Assembly: GCA_951394045.1 (NCBI GenBank)
Contig: OX595993.1
Coordinates: 930,001-994,000 of the forward strand
Origin: Nitzschia sp. DOCU1
Taxonomy: Eukaryota; Bacillariophyta; Bacillariophyceae; Bacillariales; Bacillariaceae
DNA: 64,000 nucleotides
Reading direction: 5' to 3'
Shown: positions 1 to 10,341 of the stretch, piece after piece
Position numbering within the stretch: position 1 is the first letter of the stretch
Layout of the letters: each line of letters starts with the position of its first letter
Notes under the pieces: generated by a model
The model's database searches: none
What the model was told of the DNA's origin: nothing
What the model saw: the letters and a program-made list of their open reading frames with translations, nothing else
Program-made: the position numbers and the translations under genes

Positions 1-2
1 TC

Positions 3-686
3 TTATCTCATTTATTTAAGGGATATTCGGCGTGCTCGGACAGTGAGTTCGTTCGCTACATTAGCGACAAGCAAAGTGACTGGGAAGAAGGGAAGCCTAT
101 GACCCCCGAACTCTTGATGGACCTCGCAGCCACGAGGTACAAAATACGAAAGGATAAGGAAATCTGGGAAGCCCCGAACCCTGAGGTCGAACAAATCATG
201 GCTATGCAGGCCAAATTGAGCAAGATGCTTAAGAAGAACCGCGAAGGCGGGAACAGAAAGCCGAAGGCGAAGGATTCTCCAAAGTCCGTACTTAAGAAGA
301 ACGGGAAGTACTCCTTGAAGACCGATAAGCGCCCTAAGTGGCTCGCCGACAACGAAGAACCCAAGAAGGACGAACTCAAGAAAGCCAAGCAGCACAATGG
401 AAAGGAGTGGTACTGGTGCGGCGTAGCTACTGGAGGCAAATGCGACGGTCGCTGGCGCTGCCACAAGCCCTCCGAATGCAAAGGCACGGCTAAAGACAGG
501 AAGAGATCCTCCAAGGGTGACGACGCTGACGGCGACAAACCGACCAAGAAGACCAAGATCAATCCGAAAGCGATCACCATCAACGAGGCGAGAGCCAAGT
601 TGCAAGGAGGATACAAGGATGATGGCTACGATACAAGTGACTACGACTACGACGATGATGAAATGTCCGAGTCTGCTGATGTCTGA
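3..686 (+). CDS. gag: Copia gag-like protein, 5' partial
   Basis: The frame is open from the first bases of the window to a TGA at 684-686; the first ATG in view is at 99. The protein is very basic, with many KK and KR runs, as expected of an RNA-binding capsid/nucleocapsid. Around nt 415-485 is a Cys/His cluster (WCG, then KCDG, then CHKPSEC) that resembles a zinc knuckle with irregular spacing. The C-terminus is acidic, with repeated D and Y residues. It is in the same reading frame as pol, which follows directly after the stop. It would form the virus-like particle core of the element. Confidence 0.75.
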   Translation, partial: LSHLFKGYSACSDSEFVRYISDKQSDWEEGKPMTPELLMDLAATRYKIRKDKEIWEAPNPEVEQIMAMQAKLSKMLKKNREGGNRKPKAKDSPKSVLKKNGKYSLKTDKRPKWLADNEEPKKDELKKAKQHNGKEWYWCGVATGGKCDGRWRCHKPSECKGTAKDRKRSSKGDDADGDKPTKKTKINPKAITINEARAKLQGGYKDDGYDTSDYDYDDDEMSESADV

Positions 687-3600
687 TGGGCACGGGTTGG
701 GCTCTCTGATGCATGGGACTACATCAAGGTACACGTAACGTATTTAACACGGGTTATTCTGTGTATACTCGTGACCTTATTGGTTATCATGTTGGGCCTA
801 ACCCCGACGATGCAAGACGCGACGGCAAGCCCAAGGCATGGGTATGCGCATACCTATGTACCGAAGGCAAGAAGGTGGAATCGCCTACGGGTGATAAAAG
901 TGCTACTTATAGCTATGCTCACCCAGTGGAGTCAGCGATGGACCCCATGGGAAACGACATGGCATGAGTACAAGGCAAGATGTGCTAGGAGGAGGTGGCA
1001 TCAGCGTACGATCAAGGTAGCTACCTTACTAAGTGAAGGTCGGCCAACCACTAACTACAAGGCGCAATGGTGGTGCCAACCACCTCCCTGGCACGGATCA
1101 AGACGACTAAATGTCGAACAAGTTCTCTCTGATACCAGGACGAATTCAGAGGGAGAAAGGATTCGAGTGAACGTGGCGCACTTCGATACTGACGCCGAAT
1201 CAAGATCGATAGGAATCGACAATCGGTGCAGTGCGTGCATATCGCACGACATAAACGACTTCGATGGACCACTTCGAAAGGTCAACCGTGTGATCAAAGG
1301 ATTCGGAGGCCAGAATACATACGAGGTGTACCAAGGAACCATAGTCTGGCATTGGTACGATAACGATGGACAGATTCACAAATTCCGGATTCCGAATTCC
1401 TACTATGTCCCCAAAGGACACGTACGACTACTCAGCCCTCAGCACTGGGCGCGAACGCAACTGGGTTCCAAGATCAAGCATGCAGCGGGTACAGGAGAGA
1501 CTACTACGGCGACCAAATCTACTCTCTTCTGGAACAATGGCGCAAACCAACTCGACATCATAATCAGCGAGCGAGATAACTGTGCCACCTTCTACTTGGC
1601 ACCAGGTTTCAACAAGTTCGCGCTATTCTGCCAGGAGTGCAGGATTGACTACAACGAATCGATTGAGTCACCAATCTGCGCATGCGACACGCAAGTCGTC
1701 AGCGACGACGAAGACGACGACATTGACGTCACCGAATCCCCCGACCGGACGACGGTCAAACGCAAACCGACCTTTTGGTCACGACTAACTGGACTACCAA
1801 TTGGACGGCGACGCGCTCAGGAGGAGGCACAGGACGATGCCGAAGCTCCAACTACGTCGAATTTCAATTTGAATGGACCTACGCGATCTGATACCAAACC
1901 ACCAGTGGTAATCGAGGAGGAGGAGGATCGGCAGCCTACAACAGCGGCCTCTGAGTTACTACGATACCACCACCGTTTTGGCCACGTCAGCTTCGCGAAA
2001 CTTCAGAACATGGCTAAGCAAAATATCATCCCAAGACGACTAGCTGAATGTCAAGTACCAGCATGCAGTGCATGTCTATTCGCCAAAGCTACAAGACGAC
2101 ACTGGCGCTCGAAGCGAAGGCGAGATTGGACTTCTACGAATAATGCGACTGCACCAGGACAAGTCATATCAGTCGACCAGCTTGTCTCGCCGACACCTGG
2201 ACTCATTGCGCAAATGACGGGAAAACTGACAACAAAGCGATACCGTTATGCAACGGTTTATGTCGATCAATACTCAGGACTGTCCTATGTTTACTTACAG
2301 AAGACGGCCGACGCGGATGAAACAATAGCCGGTAAGAAGGCGTTTGAAGCATATGCGAGCCAATTTGGAGTTAAGGTGTTGGCATACCACGCGGACAACG
2401 GAATCTTCCGAGCCAATAAATGGGTAGATGAATGCCGAGCAAATCGGCAGACGCTCACATTTGCGGGAGTCAACGCACACCATTCGAACGGACTGGCAGA
2501 AAGACGCATACGGTCACTGCAAGACCTAACAAGGTCGCAGCTCATACATATGGACAGACGATGGAGAACGCAGGCAACGGTGAACTTATGGCCCTACGCG
2601 CTACGAATGTCCTGCGAAGCCATTAATGAGACGCCCAACTTAAAGCGCAAGGACGGGCTATCCCCACTGCAATTATTCTCAGGGTCATCAGTCCAGACCA
2701 ACACTAAACACTGGATGCCATTCGGATGTCCGGTCTACGTGTTGGAGAACGCTCTCCAGACAGGAAGAGGAATACACCATAAGTGGGAGTACCGATCGAA
2801 GGTAGGTATATACCTCGGTAGGTCACCATACCATGGAAGGAATGTGGCACTGGTACTGGATCGAATGACAGGACTGGTATCGCCGCAATTCCACGTGGCA
2901 TTCGACCCAAGCTTTCGAACAGTGAGGGAAGACGAGTTCCACACCACCTGGCAACAGAAGGCCGGTTTCCTTGCAACGAAGAAGACGGCGTCATCAGCAA
3001 AGAAGAAGCGCCCTTCATCAGAGTCTATATTCAAGAGAAACGAGGTACTACAGGAGCCAGAGGGAGCCCTAGCTAAGGAAACCTCGACTACTTCGAGGCC
3101 AGCTAAGAGGCGTAAGACGTCGGATCCAGCTAGTGAAGCTGAAGTCCCTGCCACGAACGAAGAGGCAGGGAATACTCGAGTACATGCCAATGATAGTCCC
3201 TTGGCGACGCAAGAAGACTCTAAAAGACCAGATCAGTCTGGCCGTCAGCAGGAACGAACGACGACGGACAACGAACCTAACGCGACGTCGAACAACGAAC
3301 GACCAGCAGACGAATCCCGAGCCGACGGGACCCAGCAGACTACTCCGACGCAGATCATCGAAGTGATGATGGCTGAACTATCCAAAGCCACTGCAGGGGA
3401 TATAGAAGGCGAAATATTTGTTCTACAGGCGATGTTTCCTAACTACGCAGGATCGCCGGAACTAGACCCACTCCAAGTTTTCAAGGCAACGGCGGATCCG
3501 GATACCATGTACCACCATCAGGCGATGAAGGAACCGGATGCGGCGCAGTTCAAGAAAGCGATGCAGAAGGAATGGGACGATCAACTACAGAATGGAAACT

Positions 3601-5102
3601 TCACGGTTGTTCATCGATCGGAAGTTCGAGAGGGAGTACCAGTACTACCTGCCGTGTGGCAAATGAAGCGCAAGCGTGACATTCGAACGAGACAAATCAA
3701 GAAGTACAAGGCACGACTCAACATCGATGGGTCACGGATGAAGTACGGACAGCATTATGACCAAACATATGCCCCTGTCGCAAGCTGGAATTCCATTAGG
3801 ACCTTATTGATACTTTCTGCGCTCCACAATTGGCACACGCGGCAAATTGATTACGTGCTGGCCTTTCCCCAAGCGCCCGTCGAGAGGGAGATCTACATGG
3901 AGATACCACGAGGATTCAGTATTCGAGAAGGGAACACCAAGGACTACGTATTGCGACTGCATAGGAACGTCTATGGCCAAAAGCAATCAAGTCGTGTATG
4001 GTATAAGTACCTTTCGGACATTCTCATCAACAAGGTGGGATTCAAACGATCCGAAGTCGACGAGTGCGTGTTCTATCGCGGCAATGTGATGTACGTACTT
4101 TACACCGACGACTCGATTCTCGCTGGTCCCGACCTGGACGAGGTGAACAAGGCGATAGAGGACATCAAGCGTGCCAAACTCAACATCACGATCGAAGGCG
4201 ACATCCAAGATTTTCTAGGCGTCAACATCGACAGGAAACCAGATGGATCGATTCATTTGACTCAACCTCATTTGATCGATCAAATCATTCAGGACCTCAA
4301 GATGCCGGAGAACACGGGTACGCGATCAACACCAGCTGCATCATCAAAGTTATTATCAAGACATTCCAAATCGGAGGACTTCGACAACTCGTTCAATTAT
4401 CGATCGGTCATCGGTAAGTTGAATTATCTCGAAAAGGGTTCTCGACCAGACATTGCGTACATAACACATCAATGCGCGAGATTCTCCACCTGCCCTAAGA
4501 AGGAGCACGGAGAAGCGATACGCTGGGTTGCACGTTATCTGAAGGGAACAAGGGATAAAGGAATGATTCTGAAACCAACGGCAGAACGAGGATTGGAAGT
4601 CTTTGTCGACGCAGACTTTGCAGGCAACTGGGACCAAGTAGAAACAGATGACCGAGATACGGCACGATCCAGACATGGCTACCTAATTATGTATGCCGGA
4701 TGCCCAATCCTCTGGAAATCGCAACTTCAAACGGAAGTAGCACTATCAAGCACGGAAAGCGAATACACGGGCATTTCCTACGCGCTACGAGACGCAATTC
4801 CAATCATCAGCCTATTTAAGGAAATGCTAAACGAAGGCATACCAATCGACGCGACGGCAGCAAGGGTACATTGCAGGGTATTCGAGGACAATACTGGAGC
4901 ATTGGAGATTGCAAAGGTAGCAAAGTTCCGACCAAGAACGAAGCACCTTAATTGCAGGCTACACCACTTCAGATCATACGTCGACAATGGCGAGATCTCA
5001 ATCCACAAGATTGATACCTTGGATCAACCTGCAGACCTATTGACGAAGCCGCTGAACGAAGATGCTGTAGCAAAGTTCCGAAAGATCATAATGGGTTGGT
5101 AG
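687..5102 (+). CDS. pol: Copia Pol polyprotein: protease, integrase, reverse transcriptase, RNase H
   Basis: Open frame continuous with gag after its TGA; the first in-frame ATG is at about 789, and 687 is used as the in-frame limit. Domains in order: a protease-like segment at about nt 1200-1440, with IDNRCSACIS where a D-S/T-G triad is expected; an integrase zinc-binding HHCC motif (HHRFGH, then CSAC) at about 1965-2085; an integrase catalytic core with D (SVDQL), D (HADNG) and E (LAERRI) at about 2175-2510; reverse transcriptase at about 3640-4290 with the VLYTDDSILAG active site; RNase H at about 4590-5060 with FVDADFAG, STESEY and EDNTGA. The stretch 687-1130 matches nothing I recognise. 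Expression would need readthrough of the TGA or a separate start. Confidence 0.9.
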   Translation, partial: WARVGLSDAWDYIKVHVTYLTRVILCILVTLLVIMLGLTPTMQDATASPRHGYAHTYVPKARRWNRLRVIKVLLIAMLTQWSQRWTPWETTWHEYKARCARRRWHQRTIKVATLLSEGRPTTNYKAQWWCQPPPWHGSRRLNVEQVLSDTRTNSEGERIRVNVAHFDTDAESRSIGIDNRCSACISHDINDFDGPLRKVNRVIKGFGGQNTYEVYQGTIVWHWYDNDGQIHKFRIPNSYYVPKGHVRLLSPQHWARTQLGSKIKHAAGTGETTTATKSTLFWNNGANQLDIIISERDNCATFYLAPGFNKFALFCQECRIDYNESIESPICACDTQVVSDDEDDDIDVTESPDRTTVKRKPTFWSRLTGLPIGRRRAQEEAQDDAEAPTTSNFNLNGPTRSDTKPPVVIEEEEDRQPTTAASELLRYHHRFGHVSFAKLQNMAKQNIIPRRLAECQVPACSACLFAKATRRHWRSKRRRDWTSTNNATAPGQVISVDQLVSPTPGLIAQMTGKLTTKRYRYATVYVDQYSGLSYVYLQKTADADETIAGKKAFEAYASQFGVKVLAYHADNGIFRANKWVDECRANRQTLTFAGVNAHHSNGLAERRIRSLQDLTRSQLIHMDRRWRTQATVNLWPYALRMSCEAINETPNLKRKDGLSPLQLFSGSSVQTNTKHWMPFGCPVYVLENALQTGRGIHHKWEYRSKVGIYLGRSPYHGRNVALVLDRMTGLVSPQFHVAFDPSFRTVREDEFHTTWQQKAGFLATKKTASSAKKKRPSSESIFKRNEVLQEPEGALAKETSTTSRPAKRRKTSDPASEAEVPATNEEAGNTRVHANDSPLATQEDSKRPDQSGRQQERTTTDNEPNATSNNERPADESRADGTQQTTPTQIIEVMMAELSKATAGDIEGEIFVLQAMFPNYAGSPELDPLQVFKATADPDTMYHHQAMKEPDAAQFKKAMQKEWDDQLQNGNFTVVHRSEVREGVPVLPAVWQMKRKRDIRTRQIKKYKARLNIDGSRMKYGQHYDQTYAPVASWNSIRTLLILSALHNWHTRQIDYVLAFPQAPVEREIYMEIPRGFSIREGNTKDYVLRLHRNVYGQKQSSRVWYKYLSDILINKVGFKRSEVDECVFYRGNVMYVLYTDDSILAGPDLDEVNKAIEDIKRAKLNITIEGDIQDFLGVNIDRKPDGSIHLTQPHLIDQIIQDLKMPENTGTRSTPAASSKLLSRHSKSEDFDNSFNYRSVIGKLNYLEKGSRPDIAYITHQCARFSTCPKKEHGEAIRWVARYLKGTRDKGMILKPTAERGLEVFVDADFAGNWDQVETDDRDTARSRHGYLIMYAGCPILWKSQLQTEVALSSTESEYTGISYALRDAIPIISLFKEMLNEGIPIDATAARVHCRVFEDNTGALEIAKVAKFRPRTKHLNCRLHHFRSYVDNGEISIHKIDTLDQPADLLTKPLNEDAVAKFRKIIMGW

Positions 5103-5137
5103 GAGGCGACTCGACTCATGGCAATCAAAAGAGGGAG

Positions 5138-5555
5138 TGTTCGATTACGGCGATTCGAATGAATGGTTTGAAGGCCATTCGGACGAGTCGACTAGTGACT
5201 CGAATCGACTGCGTCTCACGACTCAGTACTATTCGCAGAACGACTAGGATCCGGAAGAGAGCTAGTCTTGCGGAAGCGACAAGATCGTAAAGACTTCCGT
5301 CAAGACTCAGACTAGCTTCCGCAAGATCAGGAAATGCACGATCGAAAGATCGCAAGATTAGAAAGTAGATGCTCAAACGAGCTCATAATACTAAGAACCA
5401 AACGTTCTAAAAGCAAGCCCATAACCTGTTTACGAACCGGTTATTTTAACATGTCATACCAAGACTACATATAAGAAAAAGACTGAAACATGGGCCGCGC
5501 CACAGCAAGCAAGTTCATCGATTCACTTGCTCAATTTTGACGTGCTGTGTTCTGC
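5138..5555 (+). repeat. Putative 3' LTR of the copia element
   Basis: Starts with TGTTCG directly after the purine-rich tract. It contains a TATA-like ACATATAAG at about 5466-5474 and an internal 12-bp inverted repeat (TCTTGCGGAAGC at 5266-5277, with its complement at 5315-5326). The end was placed at a CA (TCTGCA) before a GTT microsatellite; other CA positions nearby are possible. The 5' LTR needed for confirmation is outside the window. Confidence 0.55.
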
Positions 5556-5569
5556 AGATGAATGTCATC

Positions 5570-5597
5570 GTTGTTGTTGTTGTTGTTGTTGTTGTTG
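5570..5597 (+). repeat. (GTT)n microsatellite
   Basis: About nine GTT units lie between the copia LTR and the chitin synthase start. It sits in the presumed 5' leader or proximal promoter of the chitin synthase, roughly 45 bp before the chosen ATG. Similar triplet tracts occur in the first intron (CAA repeats at 7479-7502). Confidence 0.85.
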
Positions 5598-5638
5598 CCC
5601 ACTATTACATATAGGGCTTGGTTTATTGGACTACTACC

Positions 5639-8600
5639 ATGGAAGCAATGGAGCAGCAGCAGCAAAAAAGCACGTTGGAAGTATCCAAAATTGCCTTTCG
5701 GGCCATGGAAGCGGCTCGTATGGCAGTCCAAAAGGGTGGGACCCGAATCCAAGCTGAAGCGGCCGCCTATGAGGTCTTGTCAGAAGGCATGGCGGCAAAT
5801 ACTAAACACTCTTCGTCAGGTGATTCCTCCTTGCTGTCATCCCCCTCGTCGACAATAACAGCCGATCAACAGTGGGTCGCCAAGAAACAAGCCGCTATTT
5901 TTGCTGCCATGGCCTTGGCGCCGACAATTGTAGGGGCAGACAATCATTCGGTACCACCAGAAACAACCAAGACTGACGACGAAAAGGCTGCAGAACCCGA
6001 GGACCTACAGGATGATGACGATAAACCACTCAATGCTTCGTCTTCCCGTCCATCATCCTCCATACGTCGTCGACCTGACGGATCATCATTGTCCGAAGAA
6101 AAGAATATGGAACTGGCAGAAAACAACAACAATAACATGGAATCAATCATGAGCCCATTGTCTCTTCCCGTTTTTATTGCCGGAACAACATCTGGTAAAA
6201 GTGGCGGCGATGACGACAATGAGGATAATAATGATAATGAAGATGCCGTATCGCAGATATCTTCGGTACCTTCCCTCCGTCGTCGTCGTCGTCAAGATCC
6301 AGGTGGCTCGGTCGTGGGAAACGATCTCTACTGGAAGGAACACGATGACGATGATAATGACAGTATCATGCGATCGACGTCTTCGCTTCCCGAAGTCATC
6401 GAGACGAATAGAACGTACCGTGGTGATGACGTATCATCGTTACCGTCGGTCCGACGAGAGCCCAGTGGTGACCTGGCGGACAAGTTGTTTCTGTATGACT
6501 CGGCAGCAACAGCAGAAGAAGAAGATGTTTTGCCGTGGGTTCCCCATGACAATGGTCAAGCTGTAGCAGCAGCAAAAGTGGAAACTAGCAACAAACTCAA
6601 AAAGGATCCCAAAGCATCCAAACGAAAATTAAAGGGCTCGCACAAATCAAAACATCCTATTATAATAACCGAATTGGTGGACAAACCAGAATGGAAGAAG
6701 AAAAAGAACAAGAGGCTGTCATCCAAATCAAAGGGACGTGGTGGTAGTCAAAGAGAATTGGCGTTGTCCGTTAAGGAACCATCAAGGAAATCAAAATCGC
6801 CAAGGCCCAGCCACCAACCTCGCCCAAATAGATTGAGAATACAATCGGGCGACAAAGTGTGGCTAGCCAGAGGGTACAAAGCTGTCGAGCCACCGCCAAC
6901 GGCTCGGAGCTACTTTGCCAATATTGCCGCTCGATACGGTGATTTAGCTCCAACAACACCAGAAGACAAGCAGGGTTCTAAGAAGCAGGTTCTTTCCGTT
7001 TGTATACCTTGTTTCAACGAAGAAGCGTCAGCGTTGTACAGAACCATCCACTCGTTGAGAAAATCCTACCTGCCACACGGTGTTATCATGGAAATCCTGG
7101 TGGTTGTAGATGGCAGACAGCAAATTTCCCCCTCCATGGCAAAATATCTGAAAAGTCTATTTGGCATCTCGATTACAGAAGACGATCCGCGAAAGAATCC
7201 CTTTGTCACGTTTCCCAGCGCCCAGACGATTGTGGTCGAGAATGTTTCCAACGGTGACGCCAGGGACCCGCTGACGCTGCTTCTAAAGCGAACGAATAAG
7301 CGAAAGGTGAACTCGCAAAAGTGGTGGTTCTTTGGGCATGCCAGAGATGCCCGCGCTGAATTTGCATTTGCCACAGATTGTGGAATCGTTTTCGATCGCA
7401 AATGTCTTCTCTTGTTGCTCGAACGGTAAGTTAGTTTGCACACGGATGTATAGGAAATGCCACCCATCATCCCATGGCTGCAACAACAACAACAACAACA
7501 ACATGCTCACCCTTTGGTTTCCTTGAAAGTATGATGCGTGAGCCACACTGCCACGGTCTCACGGGAAACCAGCGCGTAATGTGCGCTCAATGGCAAGGCG
7601 ATGGTTCCTTTGAGCCGTGTGTCGATCCGATGGGTTGGTTCTTGCGCCAGCTACAGTCCTATGATATTGAGGTGAGAAGTCTTTTGGATTAGGAAAGATA
7701 TTTTCCATGCGCTTTTCTGAACTGACTTTTGAAATGGGCTATCATAGATGAGTCAATGCACATCCAAATCCCTTGTTGATTCGTTGGGATTCATCCCGGT
7801 CCTTCCTGGTCCTTGTTCTTTATTCCGATATTCTGCATTTGTCGGAGTTTCCAGGGAGTATTTTCAACTCACGACCATGGCGCTTAAAGGAGATAGCAGC
7901 GACCTAGTCCTTGGAAATGTCCAGTTGGCTGAGGACCGCTTCCCGCCCATCTTGCTCACTTTTGGATCTAGCGATGTCATCACAGGAGAAAGCGCACACA
8001 GTCAAATGACCCTAGAAGGATCGAAGAAAAACCGGCTTCCAATAACTGGCTTTGTACGCGATGCATACTTCTACTTCGAAGCCGAAAAACCGCTTGGACA
8101 ACTTGTAAAGCAGAGGCGACGGTGGATCAACGGGGCATACATGGCCGCTTACTGGACTCTCAAGGGTGGATGGATTGGCCTGTCGAAGCAGAACATTTTT
8201 ATGAAGTTAGGAGCTGCGGGTGTGCTCCTGTTTGAACTTCTGACTGGAGCAATCACTCGACTTACCGTGCCGGCTACTCTGACGTGCGGTCTCTTTTATA
8301 TGGTCAAAATGATTCCAGCCATATACAGAAACGATGTAGCAGCTGTCACTGATATCATGGAAGGAAACTTTGGCAACCCCTTGACTAATTGGCACGGAAG
8401 CATTGCCGCTGCAATTTATTTGGGTGGTTTCGCCATTTTCATGCTAGCTCACACTCCACGCGCTGTCCCGAGCGAAGGCAATCCCGGTGATGCGGTGACG
8501 TATCAGATCGACACCCGAAGCGCGTATCGACCATGGCTTTTTGCAATGGGCTACCTTTTGAATCTCATTTTGACGGCGATATTCTTTTATGTTGGTTACG

Positions 8601-9381
8601 GAGTCTACAGTTTGGTCGGATGGTCGGGGTCTCCCTTGTATTTCCGCCTGCTTACAATCTTGATGGTGTTTCCATACGTCGTCGCTCTACTGGATGGAAT
8701 CATCAATAGTGACACCCCGAGCATAAAGAGCTTTGTCAATCTCATTTTGCTCACGCCGGCTTTCCTCTCAGCATCGCTTTGGTTCTACGTTTGGTTTCCG
8801 TGCTACGCGAGTGCCCGCATTTCTGATTTGTCATGGGGGAATCGGGCCTCTCATCAAGATTCCTCCACCAGCATAATCGCTCGCCACCGAGCCTATCTGG
8901 GTCGGGTTGTCAGCGTCTCAATTGTCGCCTTCAACATTCTGTTAGTCTTCTTGATCATTTGTAAGTTCACACACCGCGCAAGGATGGGTCTATGAGACTC
9001 GGCGTCCCTAACATGCTTGATGATTCAATTCATGCAGTCATGATGAATTTTCTCGAGAAGTTCCTTTCTGTGTTTTTCTTCATATTGCTTGCCTTCAATA
9101 TTTTGCTCAATGTGGCCAACTTGATTGATATGTGTTTTCGTTTCTTTAGACACACACTCCCTTATTGGCTCTATGGCTCCCCTCCGCCTCCTTTGAAGCT
9201 ACGGGCGGCCAACGTTGATGAGGAAGACGAACCGAACGAAGTCGGTATCCGCGATGATTACGAATCCGAGGGGTCACAAGATTTCGAGGTTTTCTATGAT
9301 ATGTACGAACAACAAGATGATTCCAAGGATGCACGGAGTGGGGAGGAATCCATCTTATCCCGCCTGACGACCGATGATTAG
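5639..9381 (+). CDS. CHS: Chitin synthase (family 2 glycosyltransferase), four exons
   Basis: Polymerises GlcNAc from UDP-GlcNAc across a membrane. Exons 5639-7425, 7530-7671, 7748-8960 and 9038-9381 (introns 104, 76 and 77 nt, all GT-AG) give 1161 residues. Residues 1-440 are low complexity, acidic then basic, with no recognised domain. The GT2 core follows: CIPCFNEE near residue 454, a DxD-like segment (VVVDGRQ), the AEDRF acceptor motif near 704, and QRRRWINGA (QxxRW) near 764. Six or more membrane segments follow, then an acidic tail. Splicing restores the family's VLPGPCSLFRY stretch directly after SYDIE. The start is the first ATG; an upstream TTG was ignored. Chitin synthases occur in diatoms, where some species extrude chitin fibres. 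Confidence 0.9.
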
Positions 9382-10341
9382 CGTAATGTCGATCAGCTAT
9401 GCAATGCGGAATTGGATCTTCATCGACCCGCTATGAACGAATCAAGAGTTTTGATCAGTCAGCTCCTACGGCTTCTTCAGCTTGACTTGACTTTACCACA
9501 ACGTCGATCCGATGAAGGGTCCTGGGGGAGGAAACGCTCCCCACGGTACCACTGTGCTAATTAGTCCATCGGCTTGTTGAACGATGAATGCCCGGTCGTC
9601 ATTGGATTTAATCAAAGACATTGAATTCAAGTCAGGACAAAGCCCCTCCATCTTGATGAAAGTATCAACTGTATTACTCGAGCGGCTAATGCTCGGAGTA
9701 TTGGGTGCATAGTGCTCGTCTACCTTCGTCATGATAGTTAGAGCGGCGTACGACGTAGCGACTTCACATTATCCACCCCCTGGTACGTACATATGTATTT
9801 GAGGTATCATAGCGGCTGCTCGTCGATGGAACGTGCGCGCGATACCGTAGATACAAGGATTAACTTCCACTTGGAAGCTATTGGTCAAACTTCATTCAGT
9901 GGAACCGTTTTGCTTCGCCTCACATGGCGCGCGCGCATAGCCTCTTGGCATCAAGTTTGCGTTTAAATCTGAGTCACGCTCCGCCAACGCGTCTCCTACC
10001 ACGAGAGATCCTTGCTGGCCGAATTTGTCCTCTGCACAAGACTTGGAAACGATCTTGACGCATAGTCAAACTCATGTGGGCCGTGTCGCTTCTATTTTCA
10101 CCTCGAAAATCACCGAGACAAACAAGAATCTGGATATTTGGACAACCTAGGAAGCCATAGTAACGGCCCTCTTTTGGTCTTGCTGGCCGAAAAGATCTGG
10201 ATATGACCGGTGACCGGATTTTTTGCTCCACCGACTTTGAAACATTTGGAATGATCGTCCGAAAGGGATGATGTGCTTTCGTTGTCATAAAATCAAACAT
10301 CGTTGTCTTTCAAAGAACGATATCGCACAATACACAACACA
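9382..10341. other. Intergenic, 960 bp
   Basis: Holds the 3' flank of the chitin synthase and the promoter of the secreted protein at 10342. Minus-strand open frames at 9493-9732 and 9974-10300 are short and compositionally poor, and were not accepted. No RNA gene or repeat was seen. Confidence 0.6.

Larger units (their letters stand above)
1..5555 (+). mobile_element. Ty1/copia LTR retrotransposon (CoDi-like), 5' end beyond the window
   Basis: The order gag, protease, integrase, reverse transcriptase, RNase H is the Ty1/copia (Pseudoviridae) order. The gag frame is already open at the window edge, so the 5' LTR and the gag start lie outside. A purine-rich tract at about 5127-5137 just after pol is followed at 5138 by TG, the expected start of the 3' LTR. 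Pol is open throughout, so the element looks recent, apart from one in-frame stop between gag and pol. The right boundary (about 5555, after TCTGCA) is a guess because the 5' LTR and target-site duplication cannot be seen. Copia elements of this kind are abundant in diatom genomes; that assignment is inference from overall resemblance. Confidence 0.93.

Noticed and set aside
713..967. Open frame of 84 codons overlapping the gag-pol junction in another frame
   Set aside because: It looks fairly protein-like, but it overlaps the continuous pol frame, has no recognised domain and ends without linking to the protease. Kept only as a reason for caution about the exact pol N-terminus.
5531..5752. 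Minus-strand frame over the GTT repeat
   Set aside because: Its Asn run is simply the translated microsatellite; no coding character outside it.
9974..10300. Minus-strand frame of 108 codons
   Set aside because: Arg-rich with no domain; likely chance in a promoter region.
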